Positions 46,415 to 57,840 of a stretch of 64,000 nt of DNA are shown in pieces. Position 1 is the stretch's first letter, and every line of letters starts with the position of its first letter. The DNA lies in NCBI GenBank assembly GCA_036417435.1, contig CM070911.1, positions 310,001 to 374,000 on the forward strand, read 5' to 3'. The stretch comes from Inia geoffrensis (Eukaryota > Chordata > Mammalia > Artiodactyla > Iniidae). The notes under the pieces are model-generated. The model ran no database searches, was not told the DNA's origin, and saw only the letters and a program-made list of their open reading frames with translations. Made by a program: the position numbers and the translations under genes.

Positions 46415-46612
46415 GTAGGGTTATCAGATCTAGCAGATAAAAATACACAATGCCCAGTTATATTTGAATTTCAGGTAAATAACAACCTTTAGGATTATTG
46501 TAACTATGGTCAAATATTGCATGGGGCCTAGTTATACTAAAATAGTACTTGTTAATCAGAAACTCAAATGTAACTAGAAATCTGGTATCCAGAGACCCTA
46601 GTTTCAAGATAG
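46415..46612. mobile_element. palindromic miniature DNA element
   Basis: The left arm from 'agggttatcagatctagcagat' and the reverse complement of the right arm ('agggtctctggataccagat') pair along nearly the whole 195 bp. The centre near 46495-46545 (tgtaactatggtcaaatattgcat / ggcctagttatac) is also self-complementary. Matching is imperfect, so the element is old. This is a fold-back MITE; the family name was not recalled. Confidence 0.75.
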
Positions 46613-49092
46613 TTTTTCTCGTTTCTCAACGTTTCTCTTAATAGGGAGCCTTTAGAGATGCAGTGTTTCCTTCTATCTCTACAGATGAGGATGCTTTTAG
46701 CCTTCTACTTTTTGAAGGCTTTTTTCCTCGCTCTGCTTACTTTTCCTGTTTCTACTAAATTCTTTTTTTCTTGCTAGCTTGTTTTGTTTACTTTAGAGAT
46801 GTTTCTCCAGTGCCTGGTGATTATACTGAGGAGTGACTCATGGGAGGACAGCTAAACTCTTGGGGGCACACTCTCAGGGGCTCACGCGGGACCCCTTGAT
46901 TCCGGGGAGTAGTTCCTAACTGTCGGTATCTTCTGGGCAAGCTTCTGACCGCTGGATACTCTCTACTCTGCTGTTGGGGCCTGTGGTTACCACACCAGCT
47001 GCCAGCTTCCTGGACGCAGAGTCTAGGAAAGGCTGCCGGTGATCCAAGCGTTCAGAATTAAGCACTTCGCCTAATCTCACATTTTGCGTCCTGTGTACGC
47101 CTCAGTTCTCAGCTAGGACTGGTGCTTGCTGGTCCGAATCCACCTCCACAGGGGGCTTTCTGGCTCCCGTTGGGACAGAGGGAGGGGGGTCCACATTCCT
47201 CCCGGAAGACTCAGTCACCCCCACCTCTCACTGACTTGACACTGTGATTTCAAAGGCACCTAGTGTTTCTAACTTTATGATTTGGGGGTTCTGTGGTTTG
47301 GATAGATAAATATCACTGAACAGGTTTATTTTTCATATATCATTGGCCTTAAAAACATTATAAAACAGAAAGAGTGAAAATTACCAAAAGAAGAAACAAT
47401 ACAAACCTGGAAAAAGTGCCATAACTGAACTGTTAGAAAAATCTAAAAAAATCTAAAATTTATTAGTTGCTTTACACTGATTCCAAATGAGGCAAGGGGT
47501 AGTCAATTTGGCAATTTTGATATAAGGCTAATTTGATCAAGTCCAGTTTTCAGACCATCTTCATAACCCATTTATCTTTCCCTACGTGTACATGCAGTAC
47601 GACGTTGGGTCGTAAATCAGTCATAATTTAAACTTGAGGAAAACTATTATATGGTACAATGGGAAATGATCTGGCTGTGGCCAGTTATGGCCACTGTACC
47701 ACCAACTCTCACCCCAGGAACCTCATTCTCTCTGAATTAAGCAGGGGACCACGTAGCATAATTACGTGACTCCCAAGGTTTCCACAATCTTCAGGTGAGA
47801 GAAATGAAGGTTTTGTCAGTATTAGAGTAGCTTATTGGTGGAACCATCTTATTTATGATGGGATTATTATTAGGTTTGGTTCTTATGGAAATCTGCCTTA
47901 GAACCTCCCCAGAACCAAGTGTACAGGGCAGTCGACATGCAGAGCCAGAGCCCAGCTCAAGGACCAGCATGTGGTGTGTGCCCATTATTCTGATTTTTAC
48001 AAGGTCCTGTGAGGCCAGACAAGCAGTTTCATAACTTCCACCCGTATATTCAAGATATAGTGGAATAACTGTAAAGACGTTAGAGAGGGAACATTGTTTC
48101 CTGAATGGGATAATGGGGCTGGCGTGGCGGCCGGCCCCCTGCCAGCCCTCTGCCAGTGACGGAAATTCTTGTCTGTCTCCCAGAGACTGAAAGTGAATCC
48201 AAACACCCATACTGTAAACACTTCTTCGTGTGTACAGTATGGAAAGTGTATCGATTGGAAGTTGGCATAACTTGACTTTTGTCACACAAATCATTGGGTC
48301 ACTTGTGCAATCCTGAAGAGGCACCAACTTTCCAGGAAAGGGACTGAACAGTCCGGCACAGACTCCAGCCCCACTGTGTGCTCAGTGCGTCGGAGTGAGG
48401 AGGGGTCTGCAGCGGCTCCTCGCCGGGGTTTAGGAGAGACGTTTCCACGTTCGGCAGAGCCTCGTGGAGCTGGAGGATGACGGCAGCTGCGAGACGCAGC
48501 CGTGTGGCTGGGAATGGGGGTGAGGTCGGCGGGAGAGGGCGGTAGGGCTGGGGAACGGCCTGTGGGCCTGTTGCTCCGGATCTGCCCCCGTGGCTGTAGT
48601 CTGTGTGGGGCTGCGCCCCGTGGATTCACGTTTAGAATTCAACAGGCAATTTCCACTTTCAAGTACTTGGTATGTGTTTAAAACATGAATTTTCTATAAA
48701 GTAAATATAAGGTTTTGAGCCCAGTGTTACGAGGAACTACAGATGGAGACAAATCTCTATTCTTTGGAAGTTTTAAGGAATAAAATTTTCATGAGTTTGA
48801 GAATATGTCATAGACAAAAGCCTAGGTGTAAAAAGTCCTAGTAATAATAGCAATAATAATAGTAATCCCATAATGATAATTGTATCCCCAAAAGGAATTG
48901 ATCAGAACTCTTTGACATACCTGTGGCTACAAAACCTAACATTTGGACATTAACTAATGGTAGATAACAGAGAAAATGGGAAGCTACTAACTGAAAATTT
49001 AACATGTTGCTTGCCTCGATATGTTATTTTTCTCCATGATTACTTTAATTCTAATGAGGGCCTCTTAGAAGTATGATGATGTAACCAACATG
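46613..49092. other. unassigned 2.5-kb stretch
   Basis: No repeat family or exon is recognised. The part at 48361-48640 is GC-rich with about 20 CpG. A 178-codon minus-strand frame at 47791-48327 has no recognised family and is crossed by other frames. Confidence 0.5.
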
Positions 49093-49150
49093 AATAAAAT
49101 ACTGTTTGTGTTTACACCAACACCATAAATAAAATACTGTTTGTGTTTAT
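49093..49150. repeat. direct duplication, 35-bp spacing
   Basis: 'aataaaatactgtttgtgtt' begins at 49093 and again at 49128. Almost exact copies. Confidence 0.9.
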
Positions 49151-49339
49151 GTAAACTCAGAAGAGACTGAGTTTAAATGAAAGTTTCCAAAAATGCAGGT
49201 AACTTTAAGACCTTTCGCTTCGGGATTTGCTGATAAATTCACTATTGTGATTACTTTAATAGCTTCACCCATGCATCTCAGCTTTTCTTATCAGGTCCGT
49301 GGAGAGTCAGTCTTGTTCATGGTTCTGCATTACATCCCT

Positions 49340-49660
49340 CAAAACCTGAAAACCGATGGAAGTTCCACTGCATCTCCTCCTCGCGGGAGCTGCTGCAGCT
49401 TGTCAACTGATGCTTGCTGGGCCTCCCCAGCTTGCTTCACAACCTGCTGCTCCATCAGCAGTTTTGCACACATCCATCTGAGTAGAACATCTACACTGGG
49501 AAAGCAGAAGTTGTACTGAAGACATTACATTTTTTTCTCTGAACTCTGTACGTCCACTGATGCGGGCTGAAAGTATAGATAATACGTTTCTTAAATCTTC
49601 ACCGTAAATACTTTTTACTTGCTCAGTTGCAGATTCTGAAACCAAATGGTGGGTCTTTTA
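49340..49660 (-). pseudogene. possible processed pseudogene or exon, family not recognised
   Basis: On the minus strand, translation from about 49645 reads SATEQVKSIYGEDLR, then ILSARISGRTEFREKN and SVQLLLSQ. After a change of frame near 49470-49450 it continues MEQQVVKQAGEAQQASVDKL (Gln/Glu/Ala-rich, coiled-coil-like). The switch between frames with protein-like composition on both sides suggests one coding sequence with a frameshift. A tract 'atttggtttcag' just upstream could be a splice acceptor. No poly-A tail was found downstream. I do not recognise the protein. It could also be chance. Confidence 0.3.
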
Positions 49661-50494
49661 TTGGACGATTAAATGTCACTTGGGCTGGTTGAGACCCCGT
49701 GGGTTCCAGTTCTTTCACTTAGACCGTTCTTTATTTTGCCTAAATTTCTGGAAATTCCAAAGTCGGTTAGCATGTCATTTCCTCATTCAGGTCACTCATC
49801 AATAAACAGAAGATGCCCCCAGATGAAGGACTGTTCGTTAAATTTTTGGAGGCCTATTCTAAACTTATTTAGTCAGTGAAAACATTGTGAGACTTTTATG
49901 CAAGACATGAAGTGTGTGATGAAACTACACCTGACTTTTTGTCCTTTAGGGAGCGTTTAGTCTATGATTTCACCAATTTAAAGCAACATTCTTTAAATAC
50001 TGTAGCTCAGTTAGTGATGAGATCACTCTAATGCACTAAAACATGGCTCACACGTCTCATCTTTTTCAAGATGCTGTAAAGGTAGCAGTCATCGCTAACG
50101 TGTATAAGTCCTGAGGCAGAGATGCTGGCTGGCCGTCCATAAAGGTGCCATCCTTTCTGTGGGGTGGCTGCCCACCCGAGGACACTTCCCAACCCCTGTT
50201 TGCATGTAGGTGGGGCTGTGAGACTGGGACTCACTCATGGAATTAGCCAAGTGAATGACTGTCAGCTCCTGGTCAAAATGGTCGCAAAGAGGTGAGTCCC
50301 TCCCACCTGCCTTTTGCCCTTTACGTGAGCCACCTGCACACGGTCCAAGACAAGACACCGAGTCTTTGGGTCCAGTGGGGTCACAAGCTTCTGAATCATC
50401 TTGTGAAGTCTGTGTGTTGAATCCCCACGTTGAACTGTTCCGTGACCTGCGCTTTTGAACCAATCCATCCTGGGGGAAGCCTTAACTTCCTCTG
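49661..50494. other. unassigned sequence
   Basis: No gene or repeat family is recognised. Confidence 0.5.
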
Positions 50495-50705
50495 GCACTG
50501 AGCACGTTCCAGGGAGCATTCTAGGTGCCTTCATAGGTGTTTATTTGTTTAATTCTAAAACCAAAGGAAACCATGAGGTAGGTACCTTTCTCACCTCTGT
50601 TTTGTAGTGGAGGAAAATGAAGCCCAAGGAGGCCAACGCCGTGGCAGAGTGCCCCAACCAGCGCAGGCTCGAGCTTGAGCCCAGAGAGCTTGGTCCAGGG
50701 TCCAC
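50495..50705 (-). mobile_element. MIR SINE fragment
   Basis: 'gagcattctaggtgccttcat ... gaaaccatgaggtaggtacc ... gtggaggaaaatgaagcccaagg' matches antisense MIR in order. Confidence 0.7.
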
Positions 50706-52064
50706 CCTTGGGAGCTACGCTGTACTTCTCTCAGGGAAACACTGCTAGGATTCCCGAGGAAACATCTCTGTCTTTATCTATCTCGCTACCTACAGATACC
50801 ACATCTGCGTCTTTTCCCTGCCCTATGAGACCAGGAGGCCCATTAATGTAAATATAAACGGAGACACATTTGTTCTGATTTTGCTGTATGACAATAATGA
50901 CAGTGGAAATTTATACAAAATTTGTTTCTCTTTGTAATGCATTTGCTGTCTAAGAGCATCCTGTCAAGCAGATGCTAACATTGGTGACCAACCAGGTGAC
51001 TTTCTCGGGGTACTGGTAATGCAGAAAGAGACAGGGACCCCAGATGAAAGGCTCCTCCCTCTGTTCTGCTCTCCACAGCCCACAAGGCCTAACTGCTCCA
51101 GTGAACTCAGGAGGGTCCAAGCTCCGTCCTGCTAAATGCCTGTCAGCAATCCTTCTAGAACCACATTCTTGACCCAGAAACCGACTTTTATTGGGAAACA
51201 GAATATTGCTGGTCTCCGTTCTCTCATTATCCACGGGAGTTCCAAGCTCATCATAATGGTTCAGCAAACACATCTGCAAGTTCTGCAAGTGCACCCTTGG
51301 CCAGCCCGAGGCCAGACCCAAAGTGAGGGGCACGGTTCTGGACCAAGTTTCAGGCCAAGCGAGCAGCCGTCTCTCAAGTGTGACCTCTGCCCCAAGCCCC
51401 TACCATGCAGAACATGTGGTTTCAGGTTTTGTTTCTGCTCTAAGAACTCCCCATGGTTTCCTTGTTTATTCTCCCAGCGTTGATCGAGTATCTAAGGTGG
51501 TCAGGCCTCATCCTAGCTGTTAAAGGAAGCGATCGGTGTCCGTGTGGCTTAGTTCCTGATGGGGAGAGAGAAAAGCAGCACAAGGGGGTGGAGTCCAGGC
51601 CGGCGGGCTGGGGGGAGCAGCAGGCAGAGGGTGGGTGTCGGGCTCCTCCGTGGGTGGAAGGTGTGGGGTAATTGGTTCCATTCACACGTCAAGCTGTGCT
51701 TCACCTCACCGGCAGGCCTCCTGCGTCTCACGCAGGATGTGAGTTATCAGGTTTTTAGACTGTTTCTTCATTCTGGTCCCAAGCGCTCTCTGCACCTTGT
51801 ACATCTGCACCCATCACAGCCATCCACCTCCACAAATCCTTCCAAAATTCACCGCAAGTATTTGTGCACCGGAAAAACTTTCCTATTTTACTTACAGTCA
51901 TTAGGGATTGTACTCACTTTGCTAGATGCTTTTTGATGTGCAGGTAATATTCTAGTAGGTTACCTTGGGGTTCTTGTTGCTTCATGAGCTGGTGCTATTA
52001 CTTATTTGCTTTGTGTGGCACAGTAGCTAAGCTGGTCAGAAGGAGCTAGCATAACGTTATACGT
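50706..52064. other. unassigned sequence
   Basis: No repeat or gene is recognised. Purine-rich, GC-rich sequence lies near 51560-51665. Confidence 0.5.
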
Positions 52065-52160
52065 TCAGTCCGTATTTGGTGAATGAATGTTGATTGAACG
52101 TGTGCTGAATGCCTATAATTGTGCTAAGGCTCTGCAAATATAGACATAAGAGAACTAATC
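52065..52160 (-). mobile_element. L2/MIR-type fragment (old)
   Basis: 'gtatttggtgaatgaatgttgattgaacgtgtgctgaatgcctataattgtgctaagg' matches the antisense L2/MIR3 layout. Confidence 0.45.
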
Positions 52161-53129
52161 ACACCTGCTCACCTCATATCAGGAAGAGAGGGGCGGGGAC
52201 CTGGGGTCTGAGTTAATTCCTTGACTTTGCAGTCGCGTACCCCATGAAACTGTACCTCTCACACCCTTTCTTAGCCTTGTTATAGGGCTCTGGCGTCTCC
52301 TCTTTCCACTTCTGAAATATATTTTCTATAGGTACAGGGTGGATTTTTTCTAAGATGCTAATTTGAACAAGTAACTCATTTTCCTAAAAACTGATTTCCT
52401 CTTCCTACAACGTAAAGTCTATTCAAGTCCCATTTAATTTATTCTTTATGTTTTACCTTAAAACTCCTTTTAATCAGGTGTTATTCCGGTCCAACTAAAC
52501 CTTCTTATTAGCCCCCAAATATTCTGTGGATTTCTTGCCCTTCACCTCTGCTCAGCCCGTTTCTCTCGCTGAGGTGACTCTTCTGACACTTGTGTGCCTG
52601 GCGTCTCCACTTCTGTGGTCTCATCATGCTCGTTCCTGACCTGATTCCTGGTTTCACCTGAGGCTGCGCTTCCCCAGCAGCCCTGAGGGCTGCCCCCCGC
52701 ACCGGTCATCACCACACGGGCGGCTCTCGGGCTCCTGAGCTCTCACCTGAGTGGACGCACAGCACTTTCCTCAGCCCTCCCCCTTCACTCAGAAGGGAAC
52801 ACGGGACTCGTCCTTCACCTGGTCTCCTCTCGGCAAGTCTGTGCTGCAGCCATCGGCTCCCCTCTGACCCCCGAAGTGCACCCAGTGACACCCTCCCTCG
52901 CCCCCTCAATGTCAGCACCAGGTGCTCAGCTCTCACAACGTCTCCCAATTCCAACAGCACCTGCCTGGACCCCACACTTTGGGGTTTGTGCCTATAAAAC
53001 ACCCTCTGCTCAGCCACCAGATGCTTTGCTCGGAACATGAATAAGGCCTCGGCAAACCATTGCTGAAAACTGTCTGACAGGCCACCTTCACCTGAAACCA
53101 GCCTCAGCTTTCGGCTCGGCCACGTGGAC
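52161..53129. other. unassigned sequence
   Basis: May hold further L2 remnants (52380-52700), not supported base by base. No exon is recognised. Confidence 0.4.
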
Positions 53130-53480
53130 TTTCCAAGGGCTGCCCTGTCCACTCCGTGCCCGGAACTTTATGTTCCCTGGACGTCAGGCCACGGAAGTGG
53201 CCGTCTTACTCCCGGACGTTTCCAGCTCCTGTGCCCATGACCACGCTGCGCTGTCTGCACAGAACGCCTTGTGTCCTTCCTCTGTTTCCTGAACACCTGG
53301 CACCTCCTACTCAGATGTGGGGCTTAGCTCCAGAGGACTCATTTTGTAACCTGCTACCAAGCTGTGCCAGACCCAGCCTCCCTGTATGCCCATCACATCT
53401 TATAAACCTCTTGGTACTTATTTTACTCTATTATAACTATCTGCTTATGTGTTTATCTTCCCAACTAGGCTGAATCACCT
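53130..53480 (+). mobile_element. LINE L2 3' region (old)
   Basis: The part ending 'ttataactatctgcttatgtgtttatcttcccaactaggctga' matches L2 (ttataattatctgtttacatgtctgtctcccccactagactg). The 5' limit is uncertain. Confidence 0.6.
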
Positions 53481-53494
53481 CATATCCCAGAGAT

Positions 53495-53640
53495 AGCGGC
53501 ATTTAATGTTTCCCATTCGTACCATAGATAATTTAAAGTAAACATTTGCTGACTGGGAGAGAGTCAAATGGAAATAATGTCTATCTCACAGAAGTTTTAG
53601 GAAGATAAAATGAGGTAATGTTTCTAACGTGATTCAAAAA
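53495..53640 (+). mobile_element. MIR SINE fragment
   Basis: 'aatggaaataatgtctatctcacagaagttttaggaagataaaatgaggtaatg' follows the sense MIR 3' half (aatgggataataatacctacctcatagggttg...aggattaaatgag). Confidence 0.6.
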
Positions 53641-54139
53641 CTTAAAAATACATTACAAATGTTAGTAAAGATACAGTTGGTGTGATGTTGACGGTGATGG
53701 TGAGGATGACATGAAGTTACGTAATGATGCTCGGTGGGCAGGACTGGGTCTGGGGAGAGAGGCCTCAGCTGGAATTCAACATTATTCATCACAAGATGAG
53801 TCAGCCAGGGCCAGTTACAGAGATGAAGCACAGAGAAAACAAATGGATCCTTTCTGCAGAGTGGCACTGACGACGTAGCCAAAGAGGAGAAACCAGTACA
53901 GGGCTAGAGCAGGAAGCTCCAGAGGGGTCAGATGAAACCCAAGACAAGGACGTACCCCATCGAGCGAGAGAAGAAAGGGCAGAGGGGACGTCCACAAAGA
54001 GCTGGGGTCAGAAATGGGCTATCTTCCATCTGAATTTTGCAGTGATGACCCCACTGTTTACCTGAGTGACAAGCACATTCTTTCTTTGGACTAAATTTGC
54101 AGTAACTGAAAATTAACAAAATATTTACTCTAGGAATGT
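53641..54139. other. unassigned sequence
   Basis: No repeat or gene is recognised. Confidence 0.5.
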
Positions 54140-54230
54140 ATTGTACTCTTTGAGGGCAGGGTCAGCACCTGGCCCACATCCCCTTTACCTGGCGAGTATT
54201 TGGCATGTGGTAGGTCTTTAATTTACAGGG
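54140..54230 (+). mobile_element. L2 3' end (old)
   Basis: 'actctttgagggcagggtcag ... cctggcgagtatttggcatgtggtaggtctttaat' matches the L2 terminus. Confidence 0.55.
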
Positions 54231-54536
54231 TTTATTTTTTTTAATGGAAGAAGTTCTGATGGGCAGTGCAGGGCTACTTTCTCAGCGACTGTCTTAAGAT
54301 GAGCTTTCCTGTGCCTGAATATCGCCCAGTGTTGGTGTAATAAGATTTTTCTCTGGAACATTAAGTTGGTAAAACGTTGTGTTTCTTGAGTCAAGAAGTT
54401 TCTTTGTAAAAATAAATATATCTTAAAGTAATACGTAATGGTAATCGATCCCTGACAGCGGTTGTGTTTTCAATTAACTGGATGAATGAAGCATTTTGCT
54501 GTTTATGTGACAGCTGGTCGGACCAACGTTCCGGGT

Positions 54537-54612
54537 TCTTTCTCTCCCTTCCCACCCTCTTCCCTTCTGATCTCCTTTTCCTCCCTCCCCTCTCCTACCC
54601 CCTCCTCCCTCT
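54537..54612. repeat. polypyrimidine tract (CCT/CTT-rich)
   Basis: About 75 bases almost entirely C and T on the plus strand. Low-complexity sequence; could form triplex DNA. Confidence 0.85.
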
Positions 54613-55489
54613 TTCTCAGAGCAGGAGAGTTTTTATCTTGGTTATTGGAATTAAAAATGCTGATATTTCACTCCTGGGCCTCAAGAAACCCTCGAGCAGT
54701 GATCACGTTTTAGATAAATGAAATGTAGCAAATGTTAAAATTGGCAAAATACGCAGTACATGAGAGCTTCCATGTAGAAAAAGCAGACGGTGAGAATGTA
54801 CCCATAAAAAAATTGGACAACGAAATATTATAACTTCCAGTACAGATACAACTGAAAGTTTAAAAAATGATCATGAGAAAGTGGTCTGAAGCAGATCTCA
54901 AAGGAAGTGACAGAAAACGCAGGGACCTTTGTTCTGTTCCAAGTTGGAAGATGAGAGAATAAAGAAATAAAGAAAGCACTTCTGATGCGGCCCCAACCCC
55001 AAGGATTGACACAACACCTTTGTCTGTTCATTGCATCTCAGCCTCTGGTCCCTAGCTGTCTCACTGCTTCCACAGAGGAGCTTGTGATACCAAATTCAAT
55101 GGGTACTTTTTGGTCCTTATTTCACCACATATAGTGACTGCGTTAGACCCAGTGGACCAATCTGTCCCGTTTGAAATGACTCTGTCCTTCACCCTCCTGG
55201 CCCCCCTTCTCAGACCTGCCCCTCCCAGCCCGCTGCTTTACCCAGCCTCACGCCTCCGGTTGCCCCATCTCTTCCCAGGCTGGTCTTCAGACCACTGTCT
55301 ATTCACCCACTCGCTTAGTGACTCACTGACCCCGAGGCTTGACCACTACCTGCTGAGGGCCTCAGATCCCGCCTCACCGAACCCACATGCCCAGGTCCCA
55401 CCTGGCGATCCCGATCCTGGGTACCAAGCAGCCATGGTTCACCCAGTATTTCTAAATCACATTCCTGACCCTATGTCATCTCGCAATCT
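54613..55489. other. unassigned sequence
   Basis: The part at 55170-55420 is C-rich and may belong to the L2 copy to its right. No exon is recognised. Confidence 0.4.
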
Positions 55490-55720
55490 TTCCACCCTAA
55501 TAAATCTGTCTGAACTTGCCCTGCACCCCATGTGTTCTATGCCCTTTACTGATCTATATTCATTGTCATCACTTGTCACAATTTAACATTCACAGGTTCG
55601 ACTTCACCAGTTCGCCGGTTCAAGGAGGGCAGGGATTGTTCTCTTTGTTCACTTTCTAGTTCTTAGAACAGTGCCTGGTACAGAATACTTACTAACAGAT
55701 ATTTCTTGAGGTAATAATTA
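55490..55720 (+). mobile_element. LINE L2 3' end (old)
   Basis: 'tcaaggagggcagggattgttctctttgttcac' and 'agaacagtgcctggtacagaatac' follow the L2 3' layout. Confidence 0.6.
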
Positions 55721-56083
55721 GGGGAAAAGCCAGATAAATCACTGCTGCAGGAGTGAGGGCAGGACGTGAGGAGAGACAGCCTTGGGTTAGACCCAGATAG
55801 GGGACAGAGGAGATGTACAGAACGAGAGGGTATCTAAAGGTGCGGCTGAAACGTCAGTATTTGCCAACTACTGGACAATTCCATGAGTTGACTTTTTATC
55901 TTTAATCGAGAGAAGCATGCAAACAAACACCATTTTATGGGGTGGGGGAGTCTTGTTTTAATAAGAGGTGGTACCACAAGCACACCCAGCGTTTTCTGGG
56001 GTCCCGGATGTGGACTGTTTCAATGAATGTTTGATGGAAGGAGACTTACTTCATGGGTATTATTGAGGTTTTGCCACTTTTTT
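55721..56083. other. unassigned sequence
   Basis: No repeat or gene is recognised. It ends at the SINE target duplication (56070-56083). Confidence 0.5.
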
Positions 56084-56304
56084 TTGTATTTATTTATTCA
56101 TTGGCTGCGTCGGGTCTTCGTTGCAGCATGTGGCATCCTTTGTGGCGCACGGGCTCTGGAGCACGCAGGCTTCTCTCTAGCTGTGGCGCGCAGGCTCAGT
56201 TGCCCCGCGGCACGTGGGATCTTAGTTCCCCGACCAGGGATCGAACCGGCATCCTCTACATTGCAAGACGGATTCTTAACCACTGGGCCACCAGAGAAGT
56301 CCCC
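56084..56304 (-). mobile_element. CHR-1-like cetartiodactyl SINE
   Basis: Antisense copy with a tRNA-related head (gggacttctctggtggccca on the minus strand) and the CHR-1 3' half (ctgcaacgaagacccgacgc). Target duplications are tttgccacttttt (from 56070) and tttgtcacttttt (56305-56317), with one mismatch. It differs from the other five full copies, which are CHR-2-like. Confidence 0.93.
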
Positions 56305-56317
56305 TTTGTCACTTTTT

Positions 56318-57402
56318 GAACTCACTAACTCTGCTTTAGAAGATGTGATATTTTCGTAGAGTAACTATGTCTTTTCATTAGTATCTCGTCCTCCTTTTTG
56401 GAGATTCATCATGCTTTTCAGTAGAAACTCACATTTTTTCCTTTGCACCTACGTTGGTGTCTCATAAGTAAGCAGTTCCAGAAATGAGTTGTCAGTAGTT
56501 TGGCTGAAGACACAAAGTAAGCAAAGGTTTGGCAGGAAAGGTCCGACTCAAGCCACACTTTATTCATGAACTGCAAGCAGCAGGATTAGGCGTCCGGGCC
56601 TTGGTCTCCACGAGGTTGGCCCTGTTTCAGCTTGATCCTCTGGGCACATGGCTGTTATAAAGATGCTTCTAATGACGAACTTGCTGAGAAACTGTTCACC
56701 TTTTTCTTTTACAAGGCTGCGCATTCCTTAGACAGGCTGTCTTCCGCTTTGCTTTGCTTTCCTTGAAAATAGAAAAAGAGCAAACACTTGGCCACCGATT
56801 GCCCCGTGTCTCTAGGGAGGGCCCAGGATGGCTCCCCTAGGAGGGTGAGGTCTGCCATTCCCCAGCTCCACGGGGCTCTCCCGCTGACGTAGCTTTAGAC
56901 GTGCTGCTGGCAGGGTCCGGCGAAGCTCCTCCGTCATGGAAGCCCAGGGCGGCCACTTCTGGGATGAAGCAATTCCATAGGGAGCCCCTGGGGTCCCCAA
57001 GGCTGCATCCGGGGGCCAGTGTCCTGGAATCGCCCCTCTTGACACCCGCGTGGAGGAGACATTCCCAGCGCCCCCCCCAAATGCCTGTCGTTTGGAAGAG
57101 CTTCCGTGAGCTGCTGCCCTGTCGGCACCACATCCCTGGGGTGAAGGTCTGAACACCTGCTGTGATGGGGGAGGGTGTCCGGCTCGGGTCCGTTTCCTCA
57201 GCAAGTTCCTCCAGAGACCCGGGTGCTCTGGCACTGACTGGGGAGAGACCAGCAGCAGAGGTTCAGATGACGTCTGTGTGGAGAGGAGCCTTAGAGGATA
57301 CTTCTGGGTCTTGGTTTTCTGCTAATTAACTAAACATCACGTTGCTTTTACCTATCATGTGTTCAAGAGAAGAGGAGGGAAACGGGCCTGCTGTTTATTG
57401 AT
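56318..57402. other. unassigned sequence
   Basis: GC-rich at 56800-57240 with overlapping frames on both strands. No repeat or exon is recognised. Confidence 0.5.
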
Positions 57403-57484
57403 GGGTACACGTGTGCGAGAGTGGGTAGGTGTGCTGGCATGTGCACGTGCATGTGTGCATGTACGTCTGTGTGTGTCCACACAC
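57403..57484. repeat. alternating purine-pyrimidine GT/GC/AC tract
   Basis: Imperfect (GT/GC/AC)n sequence such as 'gtgcacgtgcatgtgtgcatg'. Low complexity; potentially Z-DNA forming. Confidence 0.75.
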
Positions 57485-57600
57485 TCCTTACCAAAGCCCT
57501 GTGGTAAGGATTAATGTCATCATCAAGAAAACGAAGGCTCCTAAAGGTTAGGTAACTTGCCAGTGTCACAGGGTCAGCATTTAATCTGAGATGAACAATT
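57485..57600 (-). mobile_element. MIR SINE fragment
   Basis: 'gaaggctcctaaaggttaggtaacttgccagtgtcacagggtcagca' is antisense MIR core. Confidence 0.65.
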
Positions 57601-57709
57601 GGCACATCAAGTAAGTGACACGCTGTGACTTGTGACCAAGTGTGGACGGGAGGCCCCCAGGAGGGGAGGCGCACTGACTAGAGCTGGAGAGAGGCCATAG
57701 CAGAGGGGA

Positions 57710-57840
57710 GTTGGAAAGCCCATCGGACCTGGAGACGTTCACACAGCCAGGTATGAGCTGCCCTTGGTTAGAGAACTCGTTAACCCTCTCTGCACCTACT
57801 TACCTCGCCTGAAGAATGAAACATCAGTATCTCCTGTGTC
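57710..57840 (+). mobile_element. MIR SINE fragment
   Basis: 'gtatgagctgcccttggttagagaactcgttaaccctctctgcacc ... gaagaatgaaacatc' resembles sense MIR (cttgggcaagttacttaacctctctgtgcctc). Confidence 0.5.
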
